Shown here one piece after another: positions 10,727 through 19,884 of a stretch of 62,513 bases of DNA. The position numbers were made by a program, and so were the translations under genes. The number at the start of each line of letters is the position of its first letter. Position 1 is the stretch's first letter. The DNA comes from Lysobacter sp. GX 14042. Its GTDB lineage: Bacteria; Pseudomonadota; Gammaproteobacteria; Xanthomonadales; Xanthomonadaceae. The stretch covers positions 1-62,513 of the forward strand of contig NZ_JAJUWY010000010.1 in assembly GCF_021390425.1 (NCBI RefSeq), written 5' to 3'. Under the pieces are notes generated by a model. That model worked only from the letters and a program-made list of their open reading frames with translations, ran no database searches and was not told the origin of the DNA.

Positions 10727-13700
10727 TCAGGGCGCGTGCCCCGCCGCGTGGTGGCTGCTGCGTGCGGCCAGGAACGCCCGCAGCGAGGCGGGCTTCACCG
10801 GTTTGGTGAGCACCCGGTAGCCGCGCGCTTGGGCCTCGCGCTTGAGCGTGTCGCTGCCATCGGCGGTCACCAGCGCCCCGGGTACCCGCGGGCCGCGCTC
10901 GCGCAGCGCATCCAGCGCATCCAGCCCATCCATCCGGTCATGCAGGTGGTAGTCGACCAGCAGCACGTCCGGCTCCCCGGCCATGCGCTCCAGCGCCTCG
11001 TCCACGGTGGCCGCCTGCAGCACCACGATTCCCCAGCGGCCCAGCAGGTTGGCCATGCCGGCGAGGATGTCGGCGTCGTTGTCCACGCACAGCACCCGCA
11101 TGCCCTCCAGCCCGTCCGGCAGCGCCGTGGGGGAGGCCGGGCCGGGAAGCGGGGCATCGACCCCCGCCGCCCGCGGCACGCGGATCGAGAACATGCTGCC
11201 GTGGCCGCGCCGCGAACGCACGTTGAGCGGGTGGTGGAGCACGTTGGAAATGCGCTGGCAGATCGACAGCCCCAGGCCCAGTCCCTGGGCACCCCAGCCA
11301 TCGGGGTCCTCGATGCGGAAGAACTCCTCGAAGATCTGCTGCAGGTGGTACTCCGGGATGCCCGGGCCGGTATCCCAGACCTGCAGCTCGACCGAAGCGC
11401 CGCGGATCCGCGCGGTCAGCAGCACCCGGCCGTTGCGGGTGTGGCGCAGCGCGTTGGCCATGAAGTTCTGCAGCACCCGGCGCAGCAACGGACGGTCGCT
11501 GCGTACCGGCAACGGACGGGCGATCACCCGCAGGCCCAGCCCGCGCGCAGCGGCCAGCGGGGCGTACTGGGCGGCGAGTTCGGCCAGCAGTTCGGCGGCG
11601 TCGAAGTCCGACAGCTGCGGCTGCAGCGCGCCGGCATCCAGCCGGGAGACGTCGAGCAGGCCCTCCAGCAACTCCTCGGCGGCGCGCAGCGAGGTGTCCA
11701 CGCGCTCGGCCAGGTGGCGCTGCTCGTCGGCGCTGCCGCTCTCGCGCAGGGCCGAGGTGAACAGGCGGGCGGCGTTGAGCGGCTGCAGCACGTCGTGGCT
11801 GACCGCGGCCAGGAAGCGGGTCCGCGAGGCCTGCGCCGCCTCCGCCTCGCGGGTGCGGATGGCCACGCGCTGCTCGAGGGTCTCGTTGACCTCGCGCAAC
11901 TCGTCCTCCACGCGCTTGTACTCGGTCACGTCGCTGTAGCTGGTGACGTAGCCACCGCCGGGCAGCGGCTGGCCGCGCATCTCGACCACCTGTCCGGAGG
12001 CGCGCACCCGCTCGAAGACATGCGGGGTGCCGGCGCGCATGTGGGCGATGCGCTTGTCGACTTCCGCCTGCACGTCCGGGCGTTCGCCCAGCTCGCCGCG
12101 CCGTGCGTTGTAGCGGATCAGGTCGGCTACCGGGCGGCCGACGTAGAGCATGCCGTCGGGGTAGTCGAACATCCGCGCGTAACGCAGGTTCCAGGACACC
12201 AGGCGCATGTCGGCATCGACCACGCTCACCCCCTGGTCGAGGTTGTCCAGCGTGGCCGAAAGGATGCCGCGGTCGAAGCGCAACTCCAGTCCGGCCTCGT
12301 CGAGCACCGCCACCACCTCGGCCACGTCCATGCCCGAGCCCTTCAGCGCACTGGTCATCACCAGCCGCGCGGAGGCGGCGCCGATGGCGGCGGCCATCAG
12401 GCGTTCGGTGAACTGCGCCCAGTTGCGGTCGCTCGGGCGCGAGGGCTGCAGCTGCCCTCCGCCGGCGCGCGCGTGGTCGGCGAAGGCGCGCCGCGCGGTG
12501 GCATCGCCGACGAAGCGGCCGGCGAGGGCAAGCAGGTCGCCTACCTGCATCGAGGGATGGGGCGTGTGGCTCCCGGCCGGCTGCCCACCGCTGGCATAGG
12601 GATCCAGGAACGGCGCGGTCCGCAGACGCTCCTCGAAGCCCGGCCGCCAGCGCGCCGAGACCAGGAACAGGGCACCGATGTTGGCCAGCAACGACCAGAA
12701 GGTGCCATGGGTCAGCGGGTCCCAGCCGGCCAGCCCGAACAGCTGCTGCGGCCGCAGCCAGTCGATGCCGAACGGGCCGTGCAGCACCCAGGCATCGTCC
12801 ATCCAGCCGGCCTCGGTGAGGGTGGGCAGCAGCAGGGTGTAGGTCCACAGCGTGAAGCCCAGCAAAAGCCCGGTTTCCATGCCCTGGCGGCTGGCGCCGC
12901 GCCAGTACAGCCCGCCGATCAGTGCCGGGGCGAACTGCGCCACCGCGGCGAAGGACATCAGTCCGTAGGAGGCCAGGGTGGTCTCGCTGCTGCTGACCCG
13001 GTAATAGCCCCAGGCCAGCGCGGCGAAGCAGACGATCGCGATGCGGCGGATCCACAGCACCGTGGAGGCGAAGTTCCCGCCGCGCCGCTGGGCCCAGCCG
13101 CGCGCCAGCAGCGGCGGCATCACCAGGTCGTTGGAGACCATCGTCGCCAGCGCCACGCTGGACACGATCACCATGCCGGTGGCGGCCGAGAACCCGCCCA
13201 CGTAAGCGAACAGCGCCAGCAGGTTGCGGCCCTCCGACAGTGGCAGCCCGAGCACCAGGGTGTCCGCGCCCGCGCCTGCCCCGGCGACGCCCGGCACGGC
13301 CAGCCCCGCGGCGGCGATCGGCAGCACCGCCAGCGAGACCAGCGCCAGATAGCCGCCGAACATCCATCGCGCCCGGCGGATGTCGCGGACGTCCGTACAC
13401 TCCACCACCGCCACGTGGAACTGGCGCGGCAGGCACAGGATCGCGGTGAAGGCGAGCAGGGTCTGGCCGATGAAACCCGCCGGCACGCCCTGGGAGACCA
13501 GCGCCGCGGTCGCCTCGGCCAGCGGCAGCTCGCGCGCGCTGAACCAGAACATCGCGAACACGCCCACGAACACCAGCGCCACCAGCTTGACCAGCGATTC
13601 CAGCGCGATCGCCAGCATCATCCCCGGGCGGTGCTCGGTGGCATCGACCTGGCGGGTGCCGTACAGGATCGCGAACAGCGCCATCAGCACCGCCACGTAC

Positions 13701-14188
13701 AGCGCCGGGTCCCCGACGCTGGCCAGCAGCGGGTCGCGCCCGCCCAGCACCTGCAGGCTCAGCGCCACCGCCTTGTATTGCAGCGCCAGGTAGGGGACCG
13801 CGGCGATCAGCGCGATCAGCGAGACCAGCGCCGCCAGCCGCTGGGTGCGGCCGTAGCGGGCGGCGATGAAGTCGGCGATGGAGACCGTGTTCTGGTGCTG
13901 CGCCACCAGCGCCAGGCGCTCCAGGATCCGCCAGCCGAACAGCAGCATCAGCAGCGGGCCGAGATAGATGGCGAAGTAGCCGATGCCGGTGCGGGTGGCG
14001 GTGCCCACCGCGCCGTAGAAGGTCCACGACGAGCAATACACCGCAAGCGACAGGCTGTAGACCAGCGGCCGCAGCCAGGTGCCGCCGGCGCGCATGTGCA
14101 CCGGATGCCGGTCACCCCACCACGCGACCGCGAACAGCAGGGCCGCGTAGCCCAGCGATACCAGCAGCAGGATCCAGCCCGGCAGCAT
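10727..14188 (-). CDS. crbS: Hybrid sensor kinase with SLC5 transporter domain, CrbS/MxtR-like
   Basis: A 1153-residue membrane kinase. Order of parts: a sodium:solute-symporter domain of about 13 membrane segments (residues 1-500), a linker of STAC type (about 520-620), a PAS domain (about 640-740), a coiled coil, HisKA with phospho-accepting His in AAVSHDVLQPLNAAR (about residue 800), an HATPase domain with NALRH and GLGLGLSICQRI boxes, and a C-terminal receiver from residue 1029 with phospho-Asp1079 in LLVDYHLHD. This plan is that of CrbS (Vibrio) and MxtR (Pseudomonas), which work with CrbR/ErdR on acs and actP. It is convergent with crbR, not co-directional. The nearest upstream gene, cysK, reads the same way. 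Confidence 0.88.
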   Translation of the reverse strand: MLPGWILLLVSLGYAALLFAVAWWGDRHPVHMRAGGTWLRPLVYSLSLAVYCSSWTFYGAVGTATRTGIGYFAIYLGPLLMLLFGWRILERLALVAQHQNTVSIADFIAARYGRTQRLAALVSLIALIAAVPYLALQYKAVALSLQVLGGRDPLLASVGDPALYVAVLMALFAILYGTRQVDATEHRPGMMLAIALESLVKLVALVFVGVFAMFWFSARELPLAEATAALVSQGVPAGFIGQTLLAFTAILCLPRQFHVAVVECTDVRDIRRARWMFGGYLALVSLAVLPIAAAGLAVPGVAGAGAGADTLVLGLPLSEGRNLLALFAYVGGFSAATGMVIVSSVALATMVSNDLVMPPLLARGWAQRRGGNFASTVLWIRRIAIVCFAALAWGYYRVSSSETTLASYGLMSFAAVAQFAPALIGGLYWRGASRQGMETGLLLGFTLWTYTLLLPTLTEAGWMDDAWVLHGPFGIDWLRPQQLFGLAGWDPLTHGTFWSLLANIGALFLVSARWRPGFEERLRTAPFLDPYASGGQPAGSHTPHPSMQVGDLLALAGRFVGDATARRAFADHARAGGGQLQPSRPSDRNWAQFTERLMAAAIGAASARLVMTSALKGSGMDVAEVVAVLDEAGLELRFDRGILSATLDNLDQGVSVVDADMRLVSWNLRYARMFDYPDGMLYVGRPVADLIRYNARRGELGERPDVQAEVDKRIAHMRAGTPHVFERVRASGQVVEMRGQPLPGGGYVTSYSDVTEYKRVEDELREVNETLEQRVAIRTREAEAAQASRTRFLAAVSHDVLQPLNAARLFTSALRESGSADEQRHLAERVDTSLRAAEELLEGLLDVSRLDAGALQPQLSDFDAAELLAELAAQYAPLAAARGLGLRVIARPLPVRSDRPLLRRVLQNFMANALRHTRNGRVLLTARIRGASVELQVWDTGPGIPEYHLQQIFEEFFRIEDPDGWGAQGLGLGLSICQRISNVLHHPLNVRSRRGHGSMFSIRVPRAAGVDAPLPGPASPTALPDGLEGMRVLCVDNDADILAGMANLLGRWGIVVLQAATVDEALERMAGEPDVLLVDYHLHDRMDGLDALDALRERGPRVPGALVTADGSDTLKREAQARGYRVLTKPVKPASLRAFLAARSSHHAAGHAP

Positions 14189-14249
14189 CCCCGTTCCCCC
14201 GATCAGGCAGGGGGCCAGTCTAGGCCGGGCCGGGGCCGGTGGTCAGGAC

Positions 14250-15206
14250 TCAGGGAAGCCCGGCCAGCCACTCGTCGTCGGAGCCCTCCGGCACGTCCTC
14301 CAGCAGGAAGGTGCTCAGGTAACGCTCGCCGGTGTCGGGCAGCATGGCCAGGATCGCCGAGCCTGGCCCGGCGGACTTCGCCACCTCCAGCGCCGCGGCC
14401 ACGGTGGCCCCGGCGGACACGCCGCAGAAGATGCCCTCCTCGGCCGCCAGCCGGCGCGCGGTGTCGCGGGCCACGGTGTCCTCCACGGGCAGGACCTGGT
14501 CGGCGACCCCGCGGTCCAGCACCTCGGGGACGAAGTCCGGGGTCCAGCCCTGGATCCTGTGGGGGCTCCACTCCTTGCCGGCCAGCATGGAGGCGACCGC
14601 GGGCTCGCAGGCGGTGATCCTCACATCCGGGCGCGCCAGCTTCAACACCTGGCCGACGCCGGTCAGGGTGCCGCCGGTGCCCCAGCCGCTTACGAAATGG
14701 TCGAGCCGGCGGCCGGCGAAGTCCTGCAGGATTTCCGCCGCGGTGGTGCTGCGGTGCCAGGCCGGGTTGGCCGGGTTGGCGAACTGGTTGGCCAGGAACC
14801 AGCCCTTCTCCTCCGCCAGCTCGGCGGCCTTGCGGACCATGCCGGTGCCGCGCTCGGCGGCCGGGGTCAGGATCACCTTGGCACCGTAGGCGCGCATCAG
14901 CTTGCGGCGCTCGATCGAGAAGGTCTCGGTCATCACCGCGACGAACTTGTAGCCGCGCGCGGCGCAGACCATGGCCAGGGCGACGCCGGTGTTGCCGCTG
15001 GTGGCCTCCACCACGGTGTCGCCGGGCCTGAGCTCGCCGCGGGCCTCGGCATCGAGGATGATCGCCAGCGCCAGCCGGTCCTTGACCGAACCGCCGGGAT
15101 TGAAGGCTTCGACCTTGGCATACAGCGCCACGCCGTCGGGAGCCAGCCTGTTCAGCCGGACCACGGGGGTGCGGCCGATCGTGTCGAGGATGCTGTGGTG
15201 GATCAT
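14250..15206 (-). CDS. cysK: Cysteine synthase A (O-acetylserine sulfhydrylase)
   Basis: Makes cysteine from O-acetylserine and sulfide using pyridoxal phosphate. The start at 15206 (MIHHSILDTIG, preceded by GGAG) is preferred over an upstream in-frame ATG and gives 318 residues, normal for the family. The cofactor lysine is Lys42 in NPGGSVKDR, and the substrate/phosphate-binding SGNTG is at residues 70-74. A glycine-rich phosphate loop GWGTGGTLTG lies near residue 173. It lies upstream of crbS on the same strand with a 61-base gap, and is divergent from the efflux operon. The CysK-versus-CysM choice rests on length and the SGNTG context. Confidence 0.9.
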   Translation of the reverse strand: MIHHSILDTIGRTPVVRLNRLAPDGVALYAKVEAFNPGGSVKDRLALAIILDAEARGELRPGDTVVEATSGNTGVALAMVCAARGYKFVAVMTETFSIERRKLMRAYGAKVILTPAAERGTGMVRKAAELAEEKGWFLANQFANPANPAWHRSTTAAEILQDFAGRRLDHFVSGWGTGGTLTGVGQVLKLARPDVRITACEPAVASMLAGKEWSPHRIQGWTPDFVPEVLDRGVADQVLPVEDTVARDTARRLAAEEGIFCGVSAGATVAAALEVAKSAGPGSAILAMLPDTGERYLSTFLLEDVPEGSDDEWLAGLP

Positions 15207-15439
15207 CGGTGGCTCCGTGCATTGCAGGGGGGGCAGCCAGCCTGCCACAGCGCCGGGCCGGGCCGTGAGAACACCACGGGAACGCCGGGGTGCGGCGGAT
15301 GGGACGCCCGGCTTTGCCGGATCGGGCGGTCGCACCCTGCCGTCAACCTTTGGCCTACGCGCCCGTTACCCCGGTGCACCTAGACTTCACGGCTCGCATG
15401 CCTGCCGCACGCGCCCTCCCCCTCCCGGTTTTCTCCCCG

Positions 15440-16561
15440 ATGACTCCGATGCCCCGATTCCTGCTGCGCTCCGCCTGCGTCCTCCTGTCAATCACGGCGC
15501 TGGTGGCCTGCGGCGACGAAGCGCCGCCCCGCGGCGGACAGGAAGCGGTGCCGGTGACCAGCACCGAGGTGTCGCTGCAACCGTGGAACGACACCGTCCG
15601 CGCGCTGGGTACGGTCAAGGCGCGTGAATCGGTGACAGTGACCGCCAAGGTCAGCGAAACCGTGGAGAAGGTGCATTTCGAAAGTGGCGAGGTGGTGGTC
15701 GCCGGCGCGCCGCTGGTAACGCTCAGTGGCGAGCGGCAGCAGGCCGAGCTGGCCGAGGCCCAGGCCCAGGCCGCCGAGGCGGGGCAGCTGTACCGGCGCC
15801 TGGCCGAGCTCGACAGCAGCCAGCTGATCGCCCGTTCGCAGCTCGATACCCAGCGCGCCACCCGCGACACCGCCCAGGCGCGCGTGGAACAGATCCGTGC
15901 GCAGCTTGCCGACCGCGTGGTCCGGGCGCCGTTCTCCGGGGTGCTGGGCACCCGGCAGGTGAGCCCGGGCGCACTGGTCACGCCGGGGACGGTCATCGCC
16001 ACCCTGGACGCGATCAACCGCGTGTTCGTCGACGTGCCGGTGCCCGAGACCGTCCTGTCCAGCCTGGGTGTGGGCCAGAAGCTGGTGGCCCTCAGTGCCG
16101 CCTGGCCGGACCAGGTGTTCGAGGGCGTGGTCGAGCACATCGACACCCGCATCGACCCGGCGACCCGGGCGATCACCCTGCGCGGCGCCTTCGCCAATCC
16201 GGAGCACCAGCTGCGTCCCGGGATGCTGATGCAGGTGACCGTGGTCCGGCCCTCGCGCGAGGCGCTGGTGGTGCCGGAGATTTCGGTCGTCCAGGTCGGC
16301 AGCAGTTCCTACGTGTTCCGCCTGCGCGATGACGACACCGTGGAGCGCGCCGACGTGGTGGTCGGCAACCGGGTCCAGGGCCGCGCCGAGATCATCGACG
16401 GCCTGGAGGCGGGAGACCGGATCGTGGTCGACGGCACCGGCAAGCTGCGCGCGGGCATGCCGGTGGACGCCACTCCGGTCACCGGCGCACCGGCCCCCGC
16501 CATGCCGGAATCGCCGGAAGCCGGCGCCGCGATGCCCGCGCTCGCCGGTAACCTGCGATGA
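15440..16561 (+). CDS. RND efflux periplasmic adaptor (membrane fusion) lipoprotein
   Basis: A 373-residue adaptor joining an inner-membrane RND pump to an outer-membrane channel. The signal peptide ends in a lipobox (ITALVAC, Cys about residue 23), so it is probably a lipoprotein. Then follow a lipoyl-type half (TVTAKVSETVEKVHF), a coiled-coil hairpin (about residues 90-145), the second lipoyl half (DRVVRAPFSGVLGTRQVSPGA) and beta-barrel and membrane-proximal domains. The start is uncertain: ATGs at 15398, 15440 and 15449 all lack a clear ribosome-binding site. The stop overlaps the pump gene by four bases. No outer-membrane channel gene is adjacent. Confidence 0.88.
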   Translation: MTPMPRFLLRSACVLLSITALVACGDEAPPRGGQEAVPVTSTEVSLQPWNDTVRALGTVKARESVTVTAKVSETVEKVHFESGEVVVAGAPLVTLSGERQQAELAEAQAQAAEAGQLYRRLAELDSSQLIARSQLDTQRATRDTAQARVEQIRAQLADRVVRAPFSGVLGTRQVSPGALVTPGTVIATLDAINRVFVDVPVPETVLSSLGVGQKLVALSAAWPDQVFEGVVEHIDTRIDPATRAITLRGAFANPEHQLRPGMLMQVTVVRPSREALVVPEISVVQVGSSSYVFRLRDDDTVERADVVVGNRVQGRAEIIDGLEAGDRIVVDGTGKLRAGMPVDATPVTGAPAPAMPESPEAGAAMPALAGNLR

Positions 16562-19500
16562 GCCTGTCGGAACTCTCGATCCGGCGGCCGGTGTTCGCCA
16601 CCGTGATGAGCGTGCTCATCATGGTGCTGGGGGTGACCGCGTTCTCGCGCCTGACCCTGCGCGAGCTGCCGGCCATCGACCCGCCGATCGTCTCGGTGAG
16701 CGTGAATTATCCCGGCGCCTCCGCGGCGGTGGTCGAAACCCGCATCACCCAGGTGTTGGAGGATGCGCTGTCGGGCATCGAGGGCATCGAGCTGATCTCG
16801 GCGAACAGCCGCAGCGGCCGCGCCGGGGTGACCCTGGAGTTCACCCTGGAGCGTGACATCGAGGCCGCGGCCAACGACGTCCGTGACGCGATCAGCCGCA
16901 TCGCCGACCGGCTGCCGGACGAGGCCGACGCCCCCGAGGTGTGGAAGGCCGACAGTGATTCCGACACCGTGGTCTGGCTCAACATGAGCTCGACCACCAT
17001 GGACACGATGGAGCTGTCCGACTACGCCGAGCGCTATGTCGAGGACCGGCTGTCGAGCCTGGACGGCGTGTCCCAGGTGCGCCTGGGCGGCCGCCAGCGC
17101 TACGCGATGCGGATCTGGCTGGACAGCGCCGCCATGGCCGCCCGCGGCGTGACCCCGGCGGACGTGGAAGCCGCGCTGCGCGCCGAGAACGTGGAACTGC
17201 CCGCCGGCCGCATCGAGTCCAGCGACCGCGACTTCACCCTGCGCGTGGCGCGCCAGTACCGCGAACCGGAGCAGTTCGCCCAGATCCCGATCCGGGAGGG
17301 CGAGGGCGGCTACGTGGTGCGCATCGGCGACATCGCCCGGGTGGAGCTCGGCGCGGCCGAACGCCGTGCCTATTACAAGAGCAACGGCGAGACCAACGTC
17401 GGCCTGGGCATCGTCAAGACCTCGACCGCCAACGCCCTGGACGTGGTCAAGGCGGCCCGTGCCCAGGCCGAGGAAATCCAGAAGACCCTGCCCGAAGGCA
17501 CCGAGATCTTCGTCGCCTTCGACGACACGGTGTTCATCGACGCCTCGATCAAGCGCGTGTACTGGACCCTGGCCGAGGCGATGGCGCTGGTGCTGATCGT
17601 GATCTGGGCCTTCCTCGGCAGCTTCCGCGCCGCGCTCATCCCGGCGGTGACGGTGCCGGTCTGCCTGCTGGCCGCGTTCATGCCGCTGTACCTGTTCGGC
17701 TACTCGATCAACCTGCTGACCCTGCTGGCGCTGGTGCTGGCGATCGGGCTGGTGGTCGACGACGCGATCATCGTGCTGGAGAACATCCAGCGCCGCGCCG
17801 ACCTGGGCGAGCCGCCGCTGGTGGCGGCCTCGCGCGGTACAAAGCAGGTGGCCTTCGCAGTGATCGCCACCACCACCGTGCTGGTGGCGGTGTTCCTGCC
17901 CGTGGGCTTCATGGAGGGCAACACCGGGCGGCTGTTCCGCGAGCTGTCGGTGGCGCTGGCCGGCGCCGTCGCGCTGTCGGCCTTCGTGGCCCTGACGCTC
18001 ACCCCGATGATGTCGTCCAAGCTGGTCCGCCCACGCCGCCGGGAGAAGGCCAACGGCTTCAACAACTGGGTGAACGGCAAGCTCGGCGCACTGTCGGCCG
18101 GCTACGCCGGGTTGCTGGAACGCCACGTCGGCAAGCGCTGGCTGCTGGCGGCGGTCATGCTCGGCGCGCTGGGGCTGAGCTACGGCCTGTTGCGCCTGGT
18201 GCCCGCGGAGCTGGCACCGGCCGAGGACCGTGGTTCGTTCTTCGTCTCGGTGATGGGGCCGGAGGGCGCCGGTTTCGACTACACGGTCGGCCAGATGCAC
18301 GCGGTCGAGGAGATCTTCGCCCGCAATACCGGTGGCGACGAGGCGATCCGCCGTTACAACAGCCGCGTGCCCGGCGGCTGGGGTGCCAGCGAGGAGATGC
18401 ACACCGGCAACGTGGTGGTGTTCCTGCAGGACTGGGGCGAGCGCAGCCGCAGCACCGCCGATGTCGCCGAGCAGATGCGCCGTGAGCTGTCGGTGCTGCC
18501 GGGGGTGCAGGCCCAGCCGCGCGTCGGCGGCGGCCTGGTCGGTGGCCGGGGGCACCCGATCCAGATCGTGCTCGGTGGCCCCGAGTACGAGGAGATCGCC
18601 CGCTGGCGCGACGTCATGATCGAGCGCATGGAAGCCAACCCGGGCTTCTTCTCGGTCGATTCGGACTACAAGGAAACCCGGCCGCAGATGCGGGTGGAGA
18701 TCGACCGCCAGCGCGCGTCCGACCTGGGCGTCAGCGTGGCCGCGATCGGCCAGGCGCTGGAGACCATGATGGGCAGCCGGCGGGTGACCACCTTCGTCCA
18801 GGATGGCGAGGAGTACGACGTCATCGTCCAGGCCGGCCGTGACAACCGCGCCACCACCACCGACCTGTCGCAGATCCAGGTGCGCTCGCGCGGCGGCGAG
18901 CTGGTGCCGCTGTCCAACCTGGTGAGCCTGACCGAACTGGCCGAGGCCGGCACGCTCAACCGCTTCAACCGGCTGCGCGCGATCACCATCAGCGCCGGCC
19001 TGGCGCCGGGCTACAACATGGGCGAGGCGATCGGTTTCCTCGAGCAGGTCGCCCACGAGGAACTGCCGGACTACGCCCAGATCGACTGGAAGGGCCAGTC
19101 CCGCGAATTCCAGACCGCCGGCAGCGCGGTGGTGCTGACCTTCGGCCTGGCGCTGCTGGTGGTGTACCTGGTGCTGGCGGCGCAGTTCGAGAGCTTCATC
19201 CACCCGTTCGTGATCATGCTCACGGTGCCGCTCGCGGTGCTGGGCGCGCTGGTGGGGCTGGCGGTGACCGGTGGCACGCTCAACCTGTTCAGCCAGATCG
19301 GCATCGTGATGCTGATCGGACTGGCGGCCAAGAACGGCATCCTGATCGTCGAGTTCGCCAACCAGTTGCGCGACGACGGCCGTTCGATCCACCAGGCGAT
19401 CATCGAATCGGCCCGGATCCGCCTGCGTCCGATCCTGATGACCTCCATCGCCACCGCCTTCGGCGCCCTGCCGCTGGTGCTGGCCGGCGGCCCCGGCTCG

Positions 19501-19683
19501 GCCAGCCGCGGGACGATCGGCGTGGTGATCATCTTCGGCGTTGCGCTGTCGACGCTGCTGTCGCTGTTCGTGGTGCCGGCGTTCTACGTGCTGCTGGCGC
19601 GCTTCACCGACTCCCCGCTGGCGGTCACCCGCCGGCTGGAGAAGCTGGAATCGGACACGCCGGAGGTTGGCGGACACGCGTGA
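16558..19683 (+). CDS. RND efflux pump inner-membrane transporter, HAE1 type
   Basis: A 1041-residue proton-driven exporter with 12 membrane segments and two large periplasmic loops. The N-terminus SIRRPVFATVMSVLIMVLG and the TM4 motif GLVVDDAIIVLENI, with the adjacent Asp pair used in proton relay, identify the hydrophobe/amphiphile efflux family. The second half repeats the layout (LIGLAAKNGILIVEFANQL in TM10). It is translationally coupled to the adaptor. Substrate cannot be told from sequence. A long palindromic repeat begins 12 bases after its stop. Confidence 0.93.
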   Translation: MSLSELSIRRPVFATVMSVLIMVLGVTAFSRLTLRELPAIDPPIVSVSVNYPGASAAVVETRITQVLEDALSGIEGIELISANSRSGRAGVTLEFTLERDIEAAANDVRDAISRIADRLPDEADAPEVWKADSDSDTVVWLNMSSTTMDTMELSDYAERYVEDRLSSLDGVSQVRLGGRQRYAMRIWLDSAAMAARGVTPADVEAALRAENVELPAGRIESSDRDFTLRVARQYREPEQFAQIPIREGEGGYVVRIGDIARVELGAAERRAYYKSNGETNVGLGIVKTSTANALDVVKAARAQAEEIQKTLPEGTEIFVAFDDTVFIDASIKRVYWTLAEAMALVLIVIWAFLGSFRAALIPAVTVPVCLLAAFMPLYLFGYSINLLTLLALVLAIGLVVDDAIIVLENIQRRADLGEPPLVAASRGTKQVAFAVIATTTVLVAVFLPVGFMEGNTGRLFRELSVALAGAVALSAFVALTLTPMMSSKLVRPRRREKANGFNNWVNGKLGALSAGYAGLLERHVGKRWLLAAVMLGALGLSYGLLRLVPAELAPAEDRGSFFVSVMGPEGAGFDYTVGQMHAVEEIFARNTGGDEAIRRYNSRVPGGWGASEEMHTGNVVVFLQDWGERSRSTADVAEQMRRELSVLPGVQAQPRVGGGLVGGRGHPIQIVLGGPEYEEIARWRDVMIERMEANPGFFSVDSDYKETRPQMRVEIDRQRASDLGVSVAAIGQALETMMGSRRVTTFVQDGEEYDVIVQAGRDNRATTTDLSQIQVRSRGGELVPLSNLVSLTELAEAGTLNRFNRLRAITISAGLAPGYNMGEAIGFLEQVAHEELPDYAQIDWKGQSREFQTAGSAVVLTFGLALLVVYLVLAAQFESFIHPFVIMLTVPLAVLGALVGLAVTGGTLNLFSQIGIVMLIGLAAKNGILIVEFANQLRDDGRSIHQAIIESARIRLRPILMTSIATAFGALPLVLAGGPGSASRGTIGVVIIFGVALSTLLSLFVVPAFYVLLARFTDSPLAVTRRLEKLESDTPEVGGHA

Positions 19684-19695
19684 AGGCGAGGAACG

Positions 19696-19830
19696 AGGAG
19701 CGAGGAACGAGTGAAGAGGAGTGAGAAACGAGTAAGGGCAGGAGCAAAGCAAGAGCAAAGGCAAAAGCGGAGTGGAGCCGGCTTTTGCTTTTACTCGTTT
19801 CTCGTTCCTCTTCACTCGTTCCTCGCTCCT
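19696..19830 (+). repeat. Long purine/pyrimidine palindrome, copy 1
   Basis: A 40-bp arm made of GAGGAACGAG/GAGTGA-like units (19696-19735) pairs with 19791-19830 with only two non-Watson-Crick positions, both G.U on the plus strand. The 55-nt loop has its own 8-bp stem (GCAAAAGC / GCTTTTGC at 19761 and 19781). A related palindrome occurs at 34971-35115. It fills the gap between the RND pump and the next gene and may terminate the efflux operon. Confidence 0.85.
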
Positions 19831-19884
19831 GCGTATCGTCGGCACTTCCGCCGGTCCCGCCCGGCACCGCTCTGAGGGGGGCAC

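Noticed and set aside
10676-10820. Small open frames starting at the ATG in the cores of elements A and B, with AAAGGAGGAGG upstream
   Set aside because: The Shine-Dalgarno-like run is 27 bases from the ATG, too far for initiation, an inner hairpin lies between, and the peptides after the arm sequence are unrelated.
10736-14617. Long plus-strand open frame antisense to crbS
   Set aside because: Composition typical of an antisense shadow (Gln/Arg/His/Gly-rich); the minus strand encodes a full kinase with all motifs.
15371-15387. Possible sigma-70 promoter before the RND adaptor gene (TAGACT)
   Set aside because: No acceptable -35 box at the right spacing, and the gene start itself is uncertain, so distance cannot support it.
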